64,000 nt of DNA from Brevibacillus_D fluminis_A. Lineage in GTDB: Bacteria; Bacillota; Bacilli; Brevibacillales; Brevibacillaceae. Positions 34,023 through 42,479 of this stretch are shown one piece after another; position 1 is the stretch's first letter; every line of letters starts with the position of its first letter. Position numbers and translations under genes: made by a program. The notes below the pieces were generated by a model. It had not been told where the DNA came from. It did not search any database and saw only the letters and a list, made by a program, of their open reading frames with translations. The DNA is taken from positions 4,954,001 through 5,018,000 of the forward strand of contig NZ_CM125436.1 in assembly GCF_052072235.1 (NCBI RefSeq), read 5' to 3'.

Positions 34023-34853
34023 ATGAATTGGAAAAAAATGATGCTGATGATGTTGACGCTTGTCCTCTGCTCCGGCGCCTTTTCGCTGGTCAGCGCACAC
34101 GAAGGGCACATGGCTGCTCCCCATGAACCGGACAAAGACACAACATGCGCATACTGCATGATGAAGGTGTATCTAAAAGAAGAGGAAATGGGCAAATTCA
34201 CCGCCCAAATGCTGACCGCAGATGGAAAAACGCTGTTTTTTGACGATGCCGGCTGCATGCTGAACTACAAGCGCACGCTTGCCGCCGAGCCGCAGATGAT
34301 GTGGGTCCGCGATTACAACACGCTGGCCTGGGTCGAGTACGGCAAGGCGAATGTGGTGTCCGCCAACATCAAAACGCCGATGCAGTACGGTTTCGCTTAC
34401 TTCCAGACCGCTGCAGATGCCGATACATTCGTAAAAAACAACAATAAGCTGGAAGCCATGAAAACCGACTGGACGTTTGTCGACAAAGTGGCGCAAAAAA
34501 GAAGCGAGATGAAGATGGGCGGCAACATGAATCATGGACAAATGAACCATGGCGCAGCTGCAGCGCATGGCATCACCGTCATGATCAACGGTCAAAAGCA
34601 GAGCTTCCAGCAAGCTCCGATGAACATGCATGGCAAAGTCACCGTCTCCGCGAAAGAGCTTGTGCAAAAGCTGGGCGCTACCGCCAACTGGAACGCGAAA
34701 GGCGATAGCGTGACGGTGAAGCTCGGCAGCAAAAGCGCAACGCTTTCGCTTGAGCAGCATGGCCAAATCGGTCTGCGCGCGCTTTGCGAAGCCGTCGGCG
34801 CCCATGTGACGTGGGACGGAAAAACGAAAACGATCCATATCAGCTCGAAATAG
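34023..34853 (+). CDS. Secreted NosL-domain / copper-amine-oxidase-N-domain fusion
   Basis: A 276-residue exported protein divergent from nosD. After a signal peptide (MMLMMLTLVLCSGAFSLVSA), AHEGHMAAPHEP is Met/His-rich, and TCAYCMMKVYLKEEEMGKF followed by LFFDDAGCMLNYKRTL and VVSANIKTPMQYGFAYF form a NosL-like copper-binding domain. Residues about 160-185 (MKMGGNMNHGQMNHG) look like a soft copper-binding linker. Residues about 187-276 (ITVMINGQKQSFQQAP, then VTVSAKELVQKLGATANWN) are a copper-amine-oxidase N-terminal-like domain, a common wall-associated module in Firmicutes. SD AAGGAGG is 11 bases upstream. It probably binds copper at the surface together with NosL and NosD; the fusion is seen, the role inferred. 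Confidence 0.85.
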   Translation: MNWKKMMLMMLTLVLCSGAFSLVSAHEGHMAAPHEPDKDTTCAYCMMKVYLKEEEMGKFTAQMLTADGKTLFFDDAGCMLNYKRTLAAEPQMMWVRDYNTLAWVEYGKANVVSANIKTPMQYGFAYFQTAADADTFVKNNNKLEAMKTDWTFVDKVAQKRSEMKMGGNMNHGQMNHGAAAAHGITVMINGQKQSFQQAPMNMHGKVTVSAKELVQKLGATANWNAKGDSVTVKLGSKSATLSLEQHGQIGLRALCEAVGAHVTWDGKTKTIHISSK

Positions 34854-34914
34854 CGAGCAAGTTGCAAAAAACGGTGGCGCCACGCTTTTTGGCAAAGCTG
34901 CAAACACGGTAGAA

Positions 34915-34960
34915 ATGAAAGAGGCTGTCGATTCGCTTTGCAGGATCGACAGCCTCTTTC
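34915..34960. terminator. Strong terminator hairpin after the NosL fusion gene
   Basis: GAGGCTGTCGAT (34921-34932) pairs perfectly with ATCGACAGCCTC (34945-34956). A second imperfect hairpin, TTGCAAAAAACGGTGGCGCC region at 34862-34895, precedes it. Confidence 0.8.
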
Positions 34961-35093
34961 GCATCGCCGCACTTTGGGTATTCTTTTGCGTTGAAAAAAA
35001 CGGCTTTGTTTGAGAGAATACCATTACGACTTAACGCTTCGTTGGCGAGACGTTCCGTGCATAATCCCGTTCTGGAAAGGAAGCAATCCGCCC

Positions 35094-36065
35094 ATGTTCC
35101 AAAAACCTTATGATGTGGTTGATACCAACTATTCTCCATATATCACGTTTTCCCGCGAAGAATGGCGGGAACTGCGCGCTTCGACTCCGCTCACGCTGTC
35201 CGAGGACGAGCTGAAAAAACTGCAAGGGCTCAATGAGCACGTCTCCATGCAGGAAGTATCCGACATCTACCTGCCGCTTTCCCGTCTGCTCAACCTGTAC
35301 GTGGAAGCGACGCAAGAGCTCTACAATGCCACCAGTACCTTCCTTGGCAATCGCAGCAAAAAAGTGCCGTACATCATCGGTGTCGCCGGCAGTGTCGCTG
35401 TCGGAAAAAGTACGACATCACGTATTTTGCAAGCGCTTTTAGCGCGTTGGCCCAATACGCCAAAAGTCGATCTCATCACCACCGATGGCTTCCTGTATCC
35501 GAACCGGACGCTGGAGAAGCGCGGCATCATGAAGCGAAAAGGGTTTCCCGAAAGTTACGACATCCGTCGCTTCATTCAATTCATGGCCGATGTGAAATCG
35601 GGGCTTCCTGAGGTGAAGGCGCCGATTTATTCGCATTTGGCCTACGATATTTTGCCGAACGAGTGCCAGGTCATTCGCCAGCCGGATATCCTCATCGTCG
35701 AAGGCTTGAATGTTCTGCAAATCACGCGTGATCCCAACAATTCGCGAACGATCCCGCAAGTGTTCGTCTCCGATTTCTTTGACTTCTCGATCTATGTGGA
35801 TGCTTCCGAGGAAGACATCCAGCGCTGGTATGTCGAGCGATTCAAAATGCTGCGCAATACGGCGTTCCAAAAACCGGATTCCTATTTCCGCCGCTATGCG
35901 ACTCTCTCTGATGCGGAAGCTGTTGAAACCGCTTTATCGATTTGGAAAGAGATCAACAGCATCAACCTGGTGGAAAATATTTTGCCGACGCGCAGTCGGG
36001 CGCAGTTGATTTTGGAGAAGCAGGCGGATCATACGACGAGCAGTGTGAAGCTGAGAAAGTTGTAA
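35094..36065 (+). CDS. coaA: Type I pantothenate kinase
   Basis: A 323-residue enzyme phosphorylating pantothenate, the first and controlling step of coenzyme A synthesis. P-loop GVAGSVAVGKST at residues 96-107, DLITTDGFLYPNRTLEKRGIM and ILIVEGLNVLQ are characteristic of CoaA. YIDVDAS-like SIYVDASEEDIQRWYVERF closes the fold. The ATG at 35094 has AAAGGAAG upstream and starts MFQKPYDVVD as expected; the longer frame is unsupported. Transcribed alone. Confidence 0.97.
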   Translation: MFQKPYDVVDTNYSPYITFSREEWRELRASTPLTLSEDELKKLQGLNEHVSMQEVSDIYLPLSRLLNLYVEATQELYNATSTFLGNRSKKVPYIIGVAGSVAVGKSTTSRILQALLARWPNTPKVDLITTDGFLYPNRTLEKRGIMKRKGFPESYDIRRFIQFMADVKSGLPEVKAPIYSHLAYDILPNECQVIRQPDILIVEGLNVLQITRDPNNSRTIPQVFVSDFFDFSIYVDASEEDIQRWYVERFKMLRNTAFQKPDSYFRRYATLSDAEAVETALSIWKEINSINLVENILPTRSRAQLILEKQADHTTSSVKLRKL

Positions 36066-36095
36066 AAAACGGAGAGGCTGCGGTGGTCGATCGGG

Positions 36096-36195
36096 GATTT
36101 TTGCAAAAAACGGCTCTCCGCTCTTACAATGCCTACTGGGGGTCGGGGAGAACGGCTGGCATTGTAAAGGCTGCGTGCCGTTTTTTGCAAAATTC
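36096..36195. repeat. Imperfect inverted repeat, arms about 37 bases, after coaA
   Basis: The left arm (36096-36132, containing TTTTTGCAAAAAACGGC and CTTACAATGCC) is repeated inverted at 36158-36195. A related TTGCAAAAAACGG core occurs upstream of coaA at 34862. It has no coding potential; it could be a small REP-like or MITE-like element or a processed 3' hairpin. Confidence 0.6.
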
Positions 36196-36247
36196 CCTTC
36201 GCTGCGGTCGTTCCCCGCTTCTTTTTATTGGGGATAAAAAAATAATG

Positions 36248-36284
36248 AAAAAAGATGTCCTCTCTTGGAGGACATCTTTTTTTA
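36248..36284. terminator. Bidirectional terminator at the MFS gene end
   Basis: GATGTCCTC (36254-36262) pairs with GAGGACATC (36268-36276), flanked by six A and seven T. It overlaps the last codon region of the MFS gene and can end coaA transcription too. Confidence 0.85.
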
Positions 36285-37472
36285 TATGGATTGCGTTTGT
36301 GCTGTCTGTTCTTCTTTCTGCCTTGTGGAATGTGGCGCAGCCACACGGAAGAAAATTCCTGCGATAGCGAAAGCGAGCAGGAGCAGGCCCATGACGGTGA
36401 ACATCAGTCCGGGGGAGACGCCGAGCAGCACACCGTTCAGGTTGGGGGCGACGATGCTGCCTGCGCTGAAATTGACACCGACGATGACGCCTACGGCAGG
36501 TACCATGTAGCTTGGCAAAATGTCGGCGGCATAGGCCATGCCGAGCGAGTAAAATGAGCCGACGACCGCCCCTGCGATAACCAGGAGCGTCAGCATCATC
36601 CACAGCGATCCTTGCGCGAGCGGGAACAAAATGAAGGCGATCCCGCCGATGACCGCGCAGCTCATCATGATTTGTTTGCGGCCGACCTTATCGCTCCACG
36701 CACCAAGCGGCATCTGCAAAATCAGCGCGCCCAGCACGAAGGACGGCAGCAGAATCGATACCGTCTCCATGGACAGCCCGATGCGCAGGCCGAAAACAGG
36801 GAAGCTGCCGTTCAGCGACGATTCCATGTAGCCGTACAAAAACGACGGAATCAAAGCCAACCAGCCATAGCGGAATACATAGGCAAAACGGTTTTGGCCC
36901 TCCTGCTGCTGCCCCATCGGTTCCGGATACACATTTTTCAGCCGGGAGAGCAAAAAGAAGGACGACGCGTACAGGATGCTGACCAAAACAAACGGCACCC
37001 ACAGGCCAAGCGGCAGCAGGTTGATACCCAATGGCCCGATGCTGAACCCGACTCCATAGGCCAATCCGTAAATCGAAAGCATGCGGCCACGCTTTTCCGG
37101 CGGCGCGATGGCCGTCAGCCAAAGCTGCGTATTGTAGTGCAGGAGCGAGTCGCCCGATCCCATGAACAGCCGCAGGAAAAACCAGACGACAAGCCCGCTG
37201 GACAGCGGTATGAGTACGGTAGTGCTGATAAGCAGGATCAGTCCGAGAATAATGGCGCCGCGATAGCCGAGGCGCTGCAGAAGCCGTTCCAAAAACGGCG
37301 ACACCAGCATGACGCCGATGTACATGGCCGCAGCATTGACACCGTTGGCGATTGAGGATACGCCTTGCTGTTCCAGCAAAATCGCCAGCAGCGGCAGCGT
37401 CAACCCTTGGCTGATGCCGGCAAATCCAACCAAAACAATCAATGTCGTTTGCATGAGACGCAAAGATGGCAT
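36282..37472 (-). CDS. MFS transporter, probable multidrug or metabolite exporter
   Basis: A 396-residue membrane protein with 12 hydrophobic segments. The first (TLIVLVGFAGISQGLTLPLLAILLEQQGVSS) and the loop LGAWSDKVGRKQIMMSCAVIGG carry MFS signatures. It resembles the YttB/YceJ-type efflux proteins of Bacillales; the substrate is unknown. SD GGAGCA precedes the start. A perfect ten-base inverted repeat lies 68 bases upstream and may be its operator. Confidence 0.8.
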   Translation of the reverse strand: MPSLRLMQTTLIVLVGFAGISQGLTLPLLAILLEQQGVSSIANGVNAAAMYIGVMLVSPFLERLLQRLGYRGAIILGLILLISTTVLIPLSSGLVVWFFLRLFMGSGDSLLHYNTQLWLTAIAPPEKRGRMLSIYGLAYGVGFSIGPLGINLLPLGLWVPFVLVSILYASSFFLLSRLKNVYPEPMGQQQEGQNRFAYVFRYGWLALIPSFLYGYMESSLNGSFPVFGLRIGLSMETVSILLPSFVLGALILQMPLGAWSDKVGRKQIMMSCAVIGGIAFILFPLAQGSLWMMLTLLVIAGAVVGSFYSLGMAYAADILPSYMVPAVGVIVGVNFSAGSIVAPNLNGVLLGVSPGLMFTVMGLLLLAFAIAGIFFRVAAPHSTRQKEEQTAQTQSI

Positions 37473-37539
37473 AGCAGATTGCTCCTTTCCATCCCCCCAT
37501 CATACACTCTATAGTAACGAGAAAGTCAAGGTGGTGAAC

Positions 37540-37567
37540 ATACAAAACGATTATCACCGTTTTGTAT
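37540..37567. promoter_or_regulatory. Palindromic candidate operator upstream of the MFS gene
   Basis: ATACAAAACG (37540-37549) and its exact complement CGTTTTGTAT (37558-37567) flank eight bases. The layout fits a dimeric TetR- or MarR-type repressor site, but no such regulator gene is adjacent. Confidence 0.5.
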
Positions 37568-37617
37568 TCCGCAAACGGTATTCTTGTTCATAAAAAATCG
37601 CCGAAACGTTTTTCACA

Positions 37618-37674
37618 GAAAAAAACTAGGCTGCCCCGTGGCGATCATGTTGATCAGCCGCAATGGACAGCCTG
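37618..37674 (-). terminator. Rho-independent terminator of the hydantoinase-like operon
   Basis: AGGCTGCCC (37628-37636) pairs with GGACAGCCT (37665-37673) with one mismatch, plus an inner GATCA..TGATC stem; seven T follow on the minus strand, right after the cupin gene. Confidence 0.75.
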
Positions 37675-37691
37675 CTATCTGTTCTTATTCC

Positions 37692-38027
37692 CTACGTGCG
37701 CACCAGTGCAAACACGATCTCGCAATCTTCTTCACCATCATTGTACGCCCAATGCTCTTCACCGGCTGGAATCAGCGTGGCGTCCCCTTTTGTCAGCCGA
37801 TATTCCTTCTCGCCGGACACGGACAGGATCGAGCCTTTGACGATGATCGAATATTCATTGCCTTCATGCGCCCCCGTTCCCGTTAGCGGAATGCGCGCTT
37901 TTGGCGGTACGGTCACATAACCAAAAGCAGTTTTCCCGCCCTCGATGCTGTCTTCGGGAAATAATGTTTTCAGAGAGATACTTGGCCGGTCCTCTGGTTT
38001 CACGTCATCTGTTTTCACTACAATCAT
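37692..38027 (-). CDS. Small cupin-domain protein
   Basis: A 111-residue single-domain cupin: GYVTVPPKARIPLTGTGAHEGNEYSIIVKGSI holds the first motif, and KGDATLIPAGEEHWAYNDGEEDCEIVF the second. The usual HxH of motif 1 is only partly present (Gly-Ala-His-Glu-Gly-Asn-Glu). It is the last gene of the hydantoinase-like cluster, 41 bases after HyuB, and could bind a pathway intermediate. Confidence 0.8.
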   Translation of the reverse strand: MIVVKTDDVKPEDRPSISLKTLFPEDSIEGGKTAFGYVTVPPKARIPLTGTGAHEGNEYSIIVKGSILSVSGEKEYRLTKGDATLIPAGEEHWAYNDGEEDCEIVFALVRT

Positions 38028-38068
38028 CTTTGTTCTCTCCTTTTCGGTACGATTTCGTGTTGCTGCGT

Positions 38069-39796
38069 TTAGCGGGTTGTGCCCACTACCTCATATGTGC
38101 TTGGATCAAGCAGGACGCCGTATACTTCTTTTGCCTGCTCGACCGTGATATAGCCGTTTTTGGCATCATAGGCAACCTTTTCCACAGGCCGTTTCAGCGG
38201 ATCGCCATAACCGCCGCCGGTAGCGGTGATCAATCGGACGACATCGCCTTTTTGCAACGGGAAGCGAGCGTACTTGCCAAACGGCCCTGCTACCTCGCCG
38301 TTTGCCTTGACGATCACGAACTCGTTGCGCGAGCCGTCGCCGCCGCCATTGAAGCCCCATGGCAAATATTTGTGGCGGCCGAATGTCGCCGTCACGGTTT
38401 GCCCGTCAGTCATCGCCTGGTACGAGCGAATCACGCCGGAACCGCCGCGGTTTTCACCCGCTCCTGCCCCGTCGGCGCGCAGGCTGTATTCGCCGAGCAT
38501 GACGCCATAGCGCGTCTCCGCCACTTCAACCGGCACATTGTACGTTTCGCCATCGCCGATACAAAATTGTCCAGTCGCACCATCCAAACCTTGACCAGCG
38601 CCCCAGCCGCCAACAGACGGTTCGACGATCAGAAACGGTTCGCTCGTATCTTGATGCAGACCGGAGAGCACGACGCCGCAGACCGACAGCAGATGTCCCG
38701 CGTTGAGTCGATTCGGCAGCACGGGAGCCAGCGCTTTCCACACCAGATCGGAACCATACATCATCGTCTCCCAATAGGTGGATACCGCCGCCGGTCGTTC
38801 TGCGGAAAAAATCGAGCGATCGTCCGCAATGACCTGCAGCGGGCGGAAGACGCCGTCGTTGATATCTTGCGACGGATTGGTCGCCGCCAAAAAGATGACG
38901 CGCACAGCGGAAACAAGTGCGGTATAGGAGCAGTTGACAGGCCCCAGTACCTGCGGGTGACTGCCTCGGAAGTCGCAAATAAATTCGTCGTCGGTAATCG
39001 TCACCTTGACCTTCACCGGAAACGGCCCGTTGCCCAGCCCGTCGTCATCGATGAAATCTTCCGCCTCAAAAACACCTTTGGGCAGCTTGGCAATCTCTTT
39101 GCGCGAGAGCTGCTCGCCATGCGTCAGCAAAAAGTCAATCGAGTCCATCACAACGGCTTTGCCATACTTGTCGCACAGCTCGACAAAGCGTTTTTCGCCT
39201 GTGCGCAGTGCCGCTACCTGTGCCCACATATCACCGATAGATAGATCGGGGAAGCGCACATTCGCGCGGATCATATCGACCAGAGCCTCATTCAGGCGCC
39301 CTTCGTCAAACAGCTTGACGCACGGGAACTGCAGTCCCTCTTGGAAAATTTCCGTCGAATCGGTCGTCCATGAACCCGGATCTTTCCCGCCGACCTCAGT
39401 CCAGTGCGCTTTGTTCGCCGAAAATGCGACCAGCTCGCCTTCGTAAAAGATCGGCATGACCAGTCCTACGTCCGACAAGTGTGAGCCGCCGCCACCGTAC
39501 GGATCGTTGATAATAATGATATCCCCTGGCTTGATCGCGCCTTTTTCGCCGTATTTTTTCAACGTTTCCTTGACCATGAAAGTGAGCATGCCGATGAAAC
39601 CGGTCACGCCATTCCCTTGGGTCAAAAGCTGTCCTTTGGCATCGGTCAAGCCGCTGGCAAAGTCGAGCACTTCATAAATGATCGGGCTCATCGAGGTGCG
39701 CGCCAATGTATGGAACATTTCTTCGCCGATCGCAATTAGCGAATCTTTGACGATTTCAAGTGTAAACTGGTCGTTTTTCGCATTTGTGCCTATCAT
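38069..39796 (-). CDS. Hydantoinase B / oxoprolinase subunit B
   Basis: A 575-residue catalytic partner of the HyuA-type ATPase. FTLEIVKDSLIAIGEEMFHTLARTSMSPIIYEVLDFA is the typical N-terminus, and NDPYGGGGSHLSDVGLVMP the conserved centre. Together, A and B subunits open cyclic amides (N-methylhydantoin, 5-oxoproline) or, in carboxylase relatives, activate acetone or acetophenone. It begins three bases after hyuA, behind GGGGGTG. Confidence 0.93.
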   Translation of the reverse strand: MIGTNAKNDQFTLEIVKDSLIAIGEEMFHTLARTSMSPIIYEVLDFASGLTDAKGQLLTQGNGVTGFIGMLTFMVKETLKKYGEKGAIKPGDIIIINDPYGGGGSHLSDVGLVMPIFYEGELVAFSANKAHWTEVGGKDPGSWTTDSTEIFQEGLQFPCVKLFDEGRLNEALVDMIRANVRFPDLSIGDMWAQVAALRTGEKRFVELCDKYGKAVVMDSIDFLLTHGEQLSRKEIAKLPKGVFEAEDFIDDDGLGNGPFPVKVKVTITDDEFICDFRGSHPQVLGPVNCSYTALVSAVRVIFLAATNPSQDINDGVFRPLQVIADDRSIFSAERPAAVSTYWETMMYGSDLVWKALAPVLPNRLNAGHLLSVCGVVLSGLHQDTSEPFLIVEPSVGGWGAGQGLDGATGQFCIGDGETYNVPVEVAETRYGVMLGEYSLRADGAGAGENRGGSGVIRSYQAMTDGQTVTATFGRHKYLPWGFNGGGDGSRNEFVIVKANGEVAGPFGKYARFPLQKGDVVRLITATGGGYGDPLKRPVEKVAYDAKNGYITVEQAKEVYGVLLDPSTYEVVGTTR

Positions 39797-39799
39797 GTG

Positions 39800-41842
39800 C
39801 TACACCCCCGTTTGTACAATCAGATTTCCATATGGGTCAACGGTAACCGTTTGACCGGGATAAATGACGGCTGAAGAAGACACCTCTTCAATGATCGCCG
39901 GCCCTGCAATCACGGTTCCGGCATTCAGAGCCTCGCGTTCGTAGACGCGTGTATCCAGCCAACCTGCTCCTTCAAACAGAACGGCCCGCGTCTCTTTCAA
40001 AGCGCTTGCGGCATTGTCGCCAACATTCGCCAGCTTGGCGACCTCCGGCTTCTGCACGGTTCCGAATGCGGTCAAGTGCAGGTTGACAATCTCAGTCGGA
40101 GCGCCCTCAAGCTTAAAGGTATAATGCTGTTCATGCAGACCGTGGAAGCTGTTGACCACTTCCGCCAGCGTTTCCGCGTTCAGCACGCCGCCTGGCACAG
40201 GCACTTTTACCGCATGTTCCTGGCCCAGATAGCGCATATCGGCATAGCGGGTGAAAACGATCTTGTCCTGCTCGATACCCTCGGCAGCATATTGCGTCTG
40301 CGCCTGCTCCTCCAGCTCGTCCCAACGGTTGTTCAGTTCGGTGAAATCGAGGCTGTTTACGCGGCGGATGTAGGTTTGGATATAATCGTGGCGCAGATCG
40401 GTCATCAGCATGCCCCACGCCGAGAATACGGCGGACGCGATCGGGATGATGACTTTTTTCACACCCAGCTCGCGCGCCAATGCCATCGCATGCATCGGTC
40501 CGCCGCCGCCGAACGCGACGAGCGCGAAATCGCGCGGGTCATAGCCTTTGCGCACAGAAATCAGCTTAAGCGCATTCAACATGTTGGAATTGGCGATGCG
40601 AATGATGCCAAGCGCCGCATCCTCCACCGATATATCGAAATATTCCGCCACTTTTTGCTGAATTGCAGAGCGAACCGCCTCCATGTCTACCTGCGACTGG
40701 AAGTTTTTCGGCGAAAGCCGTCCGGTAACCAAATTCGCATCGGTTGTCGTCGGATTTTCCCCGCCGCGTCCGTAAGCGACTGGCCCTGGCATTGCGCCCG
40801 CTGATTGTGGTCCGACTTTTAGCGAGCCCGCATCATCAATCCACGCGATCGAGCCGCCACCATTGCCGATCTCCACGATGTCGACGACAGGCACCTTGAT
40901 CGGGTATCCGGCATTGCGGTCATCATGCTCGATTTTGTAATCGGTCGTTACCTTTACTTCGCCGTGATTGATCAGCGAGCATTTGGCTGTCGTTCCGCCG
41001 ATGTCGAACGCGATGATATTTTCCTCGCCGATCAGCTTGCCCAGCATCGCCGCGCCGAAAATTCCCGCGACCGGACCGGACTCAACCATGTTGATGGGCG
41101 TTTCTTTTGATTGGGCGAAAGTTGTAGTCCCCGCATTGGATTGCATGATGTACTTGTTGCCGGCCACGCCCAGCTCGACCAATTGTCGCTCCAGCTTGTC
41201 GATATAGGAAGCGGCGATCGGCTTGACATAGGAGTTGAGAACCGCCGTGCTTGTCCGCTCATATTCGCGCCATTCTTTTGTCACCTCATAGGAAGCGGTC
41301 ACCGCTACTTCCGGCCATACCTCTTTGACGATCTCGATTGCCTGCCGCTCATGGGACGCATCGGCATAGGCGTGTAGGAATGCGATCGCAATGGCATCGA
41401 CACCTTCCGCCCGCAGCTGCTCTACCGCAGCTCTCACCTGGTTTGTGTCGAGCGGAGTGAGAACCTCGCCCTTGTAATTGATCCGCTCCTCCACTTCCAG
41501 GCGCAAGTAGCGCGGGATAAACGGAGTCGGTTTTTCATAGCGAACATTAAACAGATCGGGACGGTTTCCCCTGGCGATCTCCAGCACATCGCGGAAGCCT
41601 TTTGTCGTGATCAAGCCGGTTTTTACGCCTTTTCGCTCGGTGAGCGCGTTGATGATCACAGTCGTCCCGTGAATAAACGTATCGATTGCAGCACTTTCGA
41701 TGCCGCTTTTATTTAAAACATCCAATACCCCTTGTTCGAAATGAGGAGGAGTCGTATCGCTTTTGGCTACGCCAATTTTCCCCGTTTCATCCAGATACAC
41801 AAGATCTGTAAATGTACCGCCAATATCTGTAGCTACTCTCAT
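39800..41842 (-). CDS. Hydantoinase A / oxoprolinase subunit A
   Basis: A 680-residue ATP-dependent subunit of the actin-like/hydantoinase family. MRVATDIGGTFTDLVYLDE at the start is the phosphate-binding loop, FIHGTTVIINALTERKGVKTGLIT follows, and NIIAFDIGGTTAKCSLI is the second ATP motif. The ATG at 41842 follows AAGGGTGG; an in-frame start three codons earlier is less well placed. The substrate is not given by sequence: the adjacent racemase of the Asp/Glu/hydantoin family favours a cyclic ureide or amide. Confidence 0.93.
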   Translation of the reverse strand: MRVATDIGGTFTDLVYLDETGKIGVAKSDTTPPHFEQGVLDVLNKSGIESAAIDTFIHGTTVIINALTERKGVKTGLITTKGFRDVLEIARGNRPDLFNVRYEKPTPFIPRYLRLEVEERINYKGEVLTPLDTNQVRAAVEQLRAEGVDAIAIAFLHAYADASHERQAIEIVKEVWPEVAVTASYEVTKEWREYERTSTAVLNSYVKPIAASYIDKLERQLVELGVAGNKYIMQSNAGTTTFAQSKETPINMVESGPVAGIFGAAMLGKLIGEENIIAFDIGGTTAKCSLINHGEVKVTTDYKIEHDDRNAGYPIKVPVVDIVEIGNGGGSIAWIDDAGSLKVGPQSAGAMPGPVAYGRGGENPTTTDANLVTGRLSPKNFQSQVDMEAVRSAIQQKVAEYFDISVEDAALGIIRIANSNMLNALKLISVRKGYDPRDFALVAFGGGGPMHAMALARELGVKKVIIPIASAVFSAWGMLMTDLRHDYIQTYIRRVNSLDFTELNNRWDELEEQAQTQYAAEGIEQDKIVFTRYADMRYLGQEHAVKVPVPGGVLNAETLAEVVNSFHGLHEQHYTFKLEGAPTEIVNLHLTAFGTVQKPEVAKLANVGDNAASALKETRAVLFEGAGWLDTRVYEREALNAGTVIAGPAIIEEVSSSAVIYPGQTVTVDPYGNLIVQTGV

Positions 41843-41887
41843 AAGAACCACCCTTCTTGTGAACAGATGTATAGGTGATCCGGCTAT

Positions 41888-42430
41888 CTAGAAGATAACC
41901 GGGGTCAACACGCTGAGAACTTTGGATGTCTGATTGAGCGGATTGGACCACATGTGCGGCAGGTTGGACGGATAATGAATCGAGTCTCCCGCCTTGAGCA
42001 AATATTCTTTGCCATCTACCTCGAAAATGACGGCACCTTCCAGCACGTAGAAAAACTCTTCGCCCGGATGGTTGAATACGCTTCCTTGCACCGTATTCGG
42101 CTCAAGGGTCACAATCATCGGCTCCAGCATCCGCCCGGAGAAATCACCGGCCAACCGACGATATTCCGCCGTATTGCCCTCGATCCGAAACGGCTTTTGC
42201 TCATCCACTTTTACGACATAGTTTTGGTTGCTGAAATTCTCGAAAAAATCGGTAATCGGCACTTCAAAAGCATCCGCAATTTTTTTCAGCGATGTGATCG
42301 CAAGCGATGTCGCGCCCCGCTCTACTTGAGACAAAAAACTGACCGACAGTCCGGTTTTTTCGCTGAGATCCTTCAACGTATAGTCGTGCTGTTTGCGCAA
42401 ATCGCGAATGCGTTTATAAATTTCTTCCAT
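41888..42430 (-). CDS. XRE-family regulator with C-terminal cupin
   Basis: A 180-residue regulator: residues 1-65 are a Cro/CI helix-turn-helix (RDLRKQHDYTLKDLSEKTGLSVSFLSQVERG), and residues 105-178 a cupin sensor (EFFYVLEGAVIFEVDGKEYLLKAGDSIHYPSNLPHMWSN). Members of this architecture regulate amino-acid, polyamine or purine-related catabolism, sensing a small ligand in the cupin. It lies between the carrier and hyuA genes and probably controls the cluster. Direct repeats overlap its upstream region. Confidence 0.92.
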   Translation of the reverse strand: MEEIYKRIRDLRKQHDYTLKDLSEKTGLSVSFLSQVERGATSLAITSLKKIADAFEVPITDFFENFSNQNYVVKVDEQKPFRIEGNTAEYRRLAGDFSGRMLEPMIVTLEPNTVQGSVFNHPGEEFFYVLEGAVIFEVDGKEYLLKAGDSIHYPSNLPHMWSNPLNQTSKVLSVLTPVIF

Positions 42431-42451
42431 TTTGATACCCCTTCATTTTTT

Positions 42452-42474
42452 CTAGTATACTGTATCTAGTATAC
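42452..42474. promoter_or_regulatory. Tandem CTAGTATAC repeats, candidate operator for the XRE regulator
   Basis: CTAGTATAC occurs at 42452-42460 and 42466-42474, each containing the palindrome GTATAC, 14 bases apart. They lie 22 bases upstream of the regulator's ATG, a position suited to autoregulation. Confidence 0.5.
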
Positions 42475-42479
42475 ATGTT

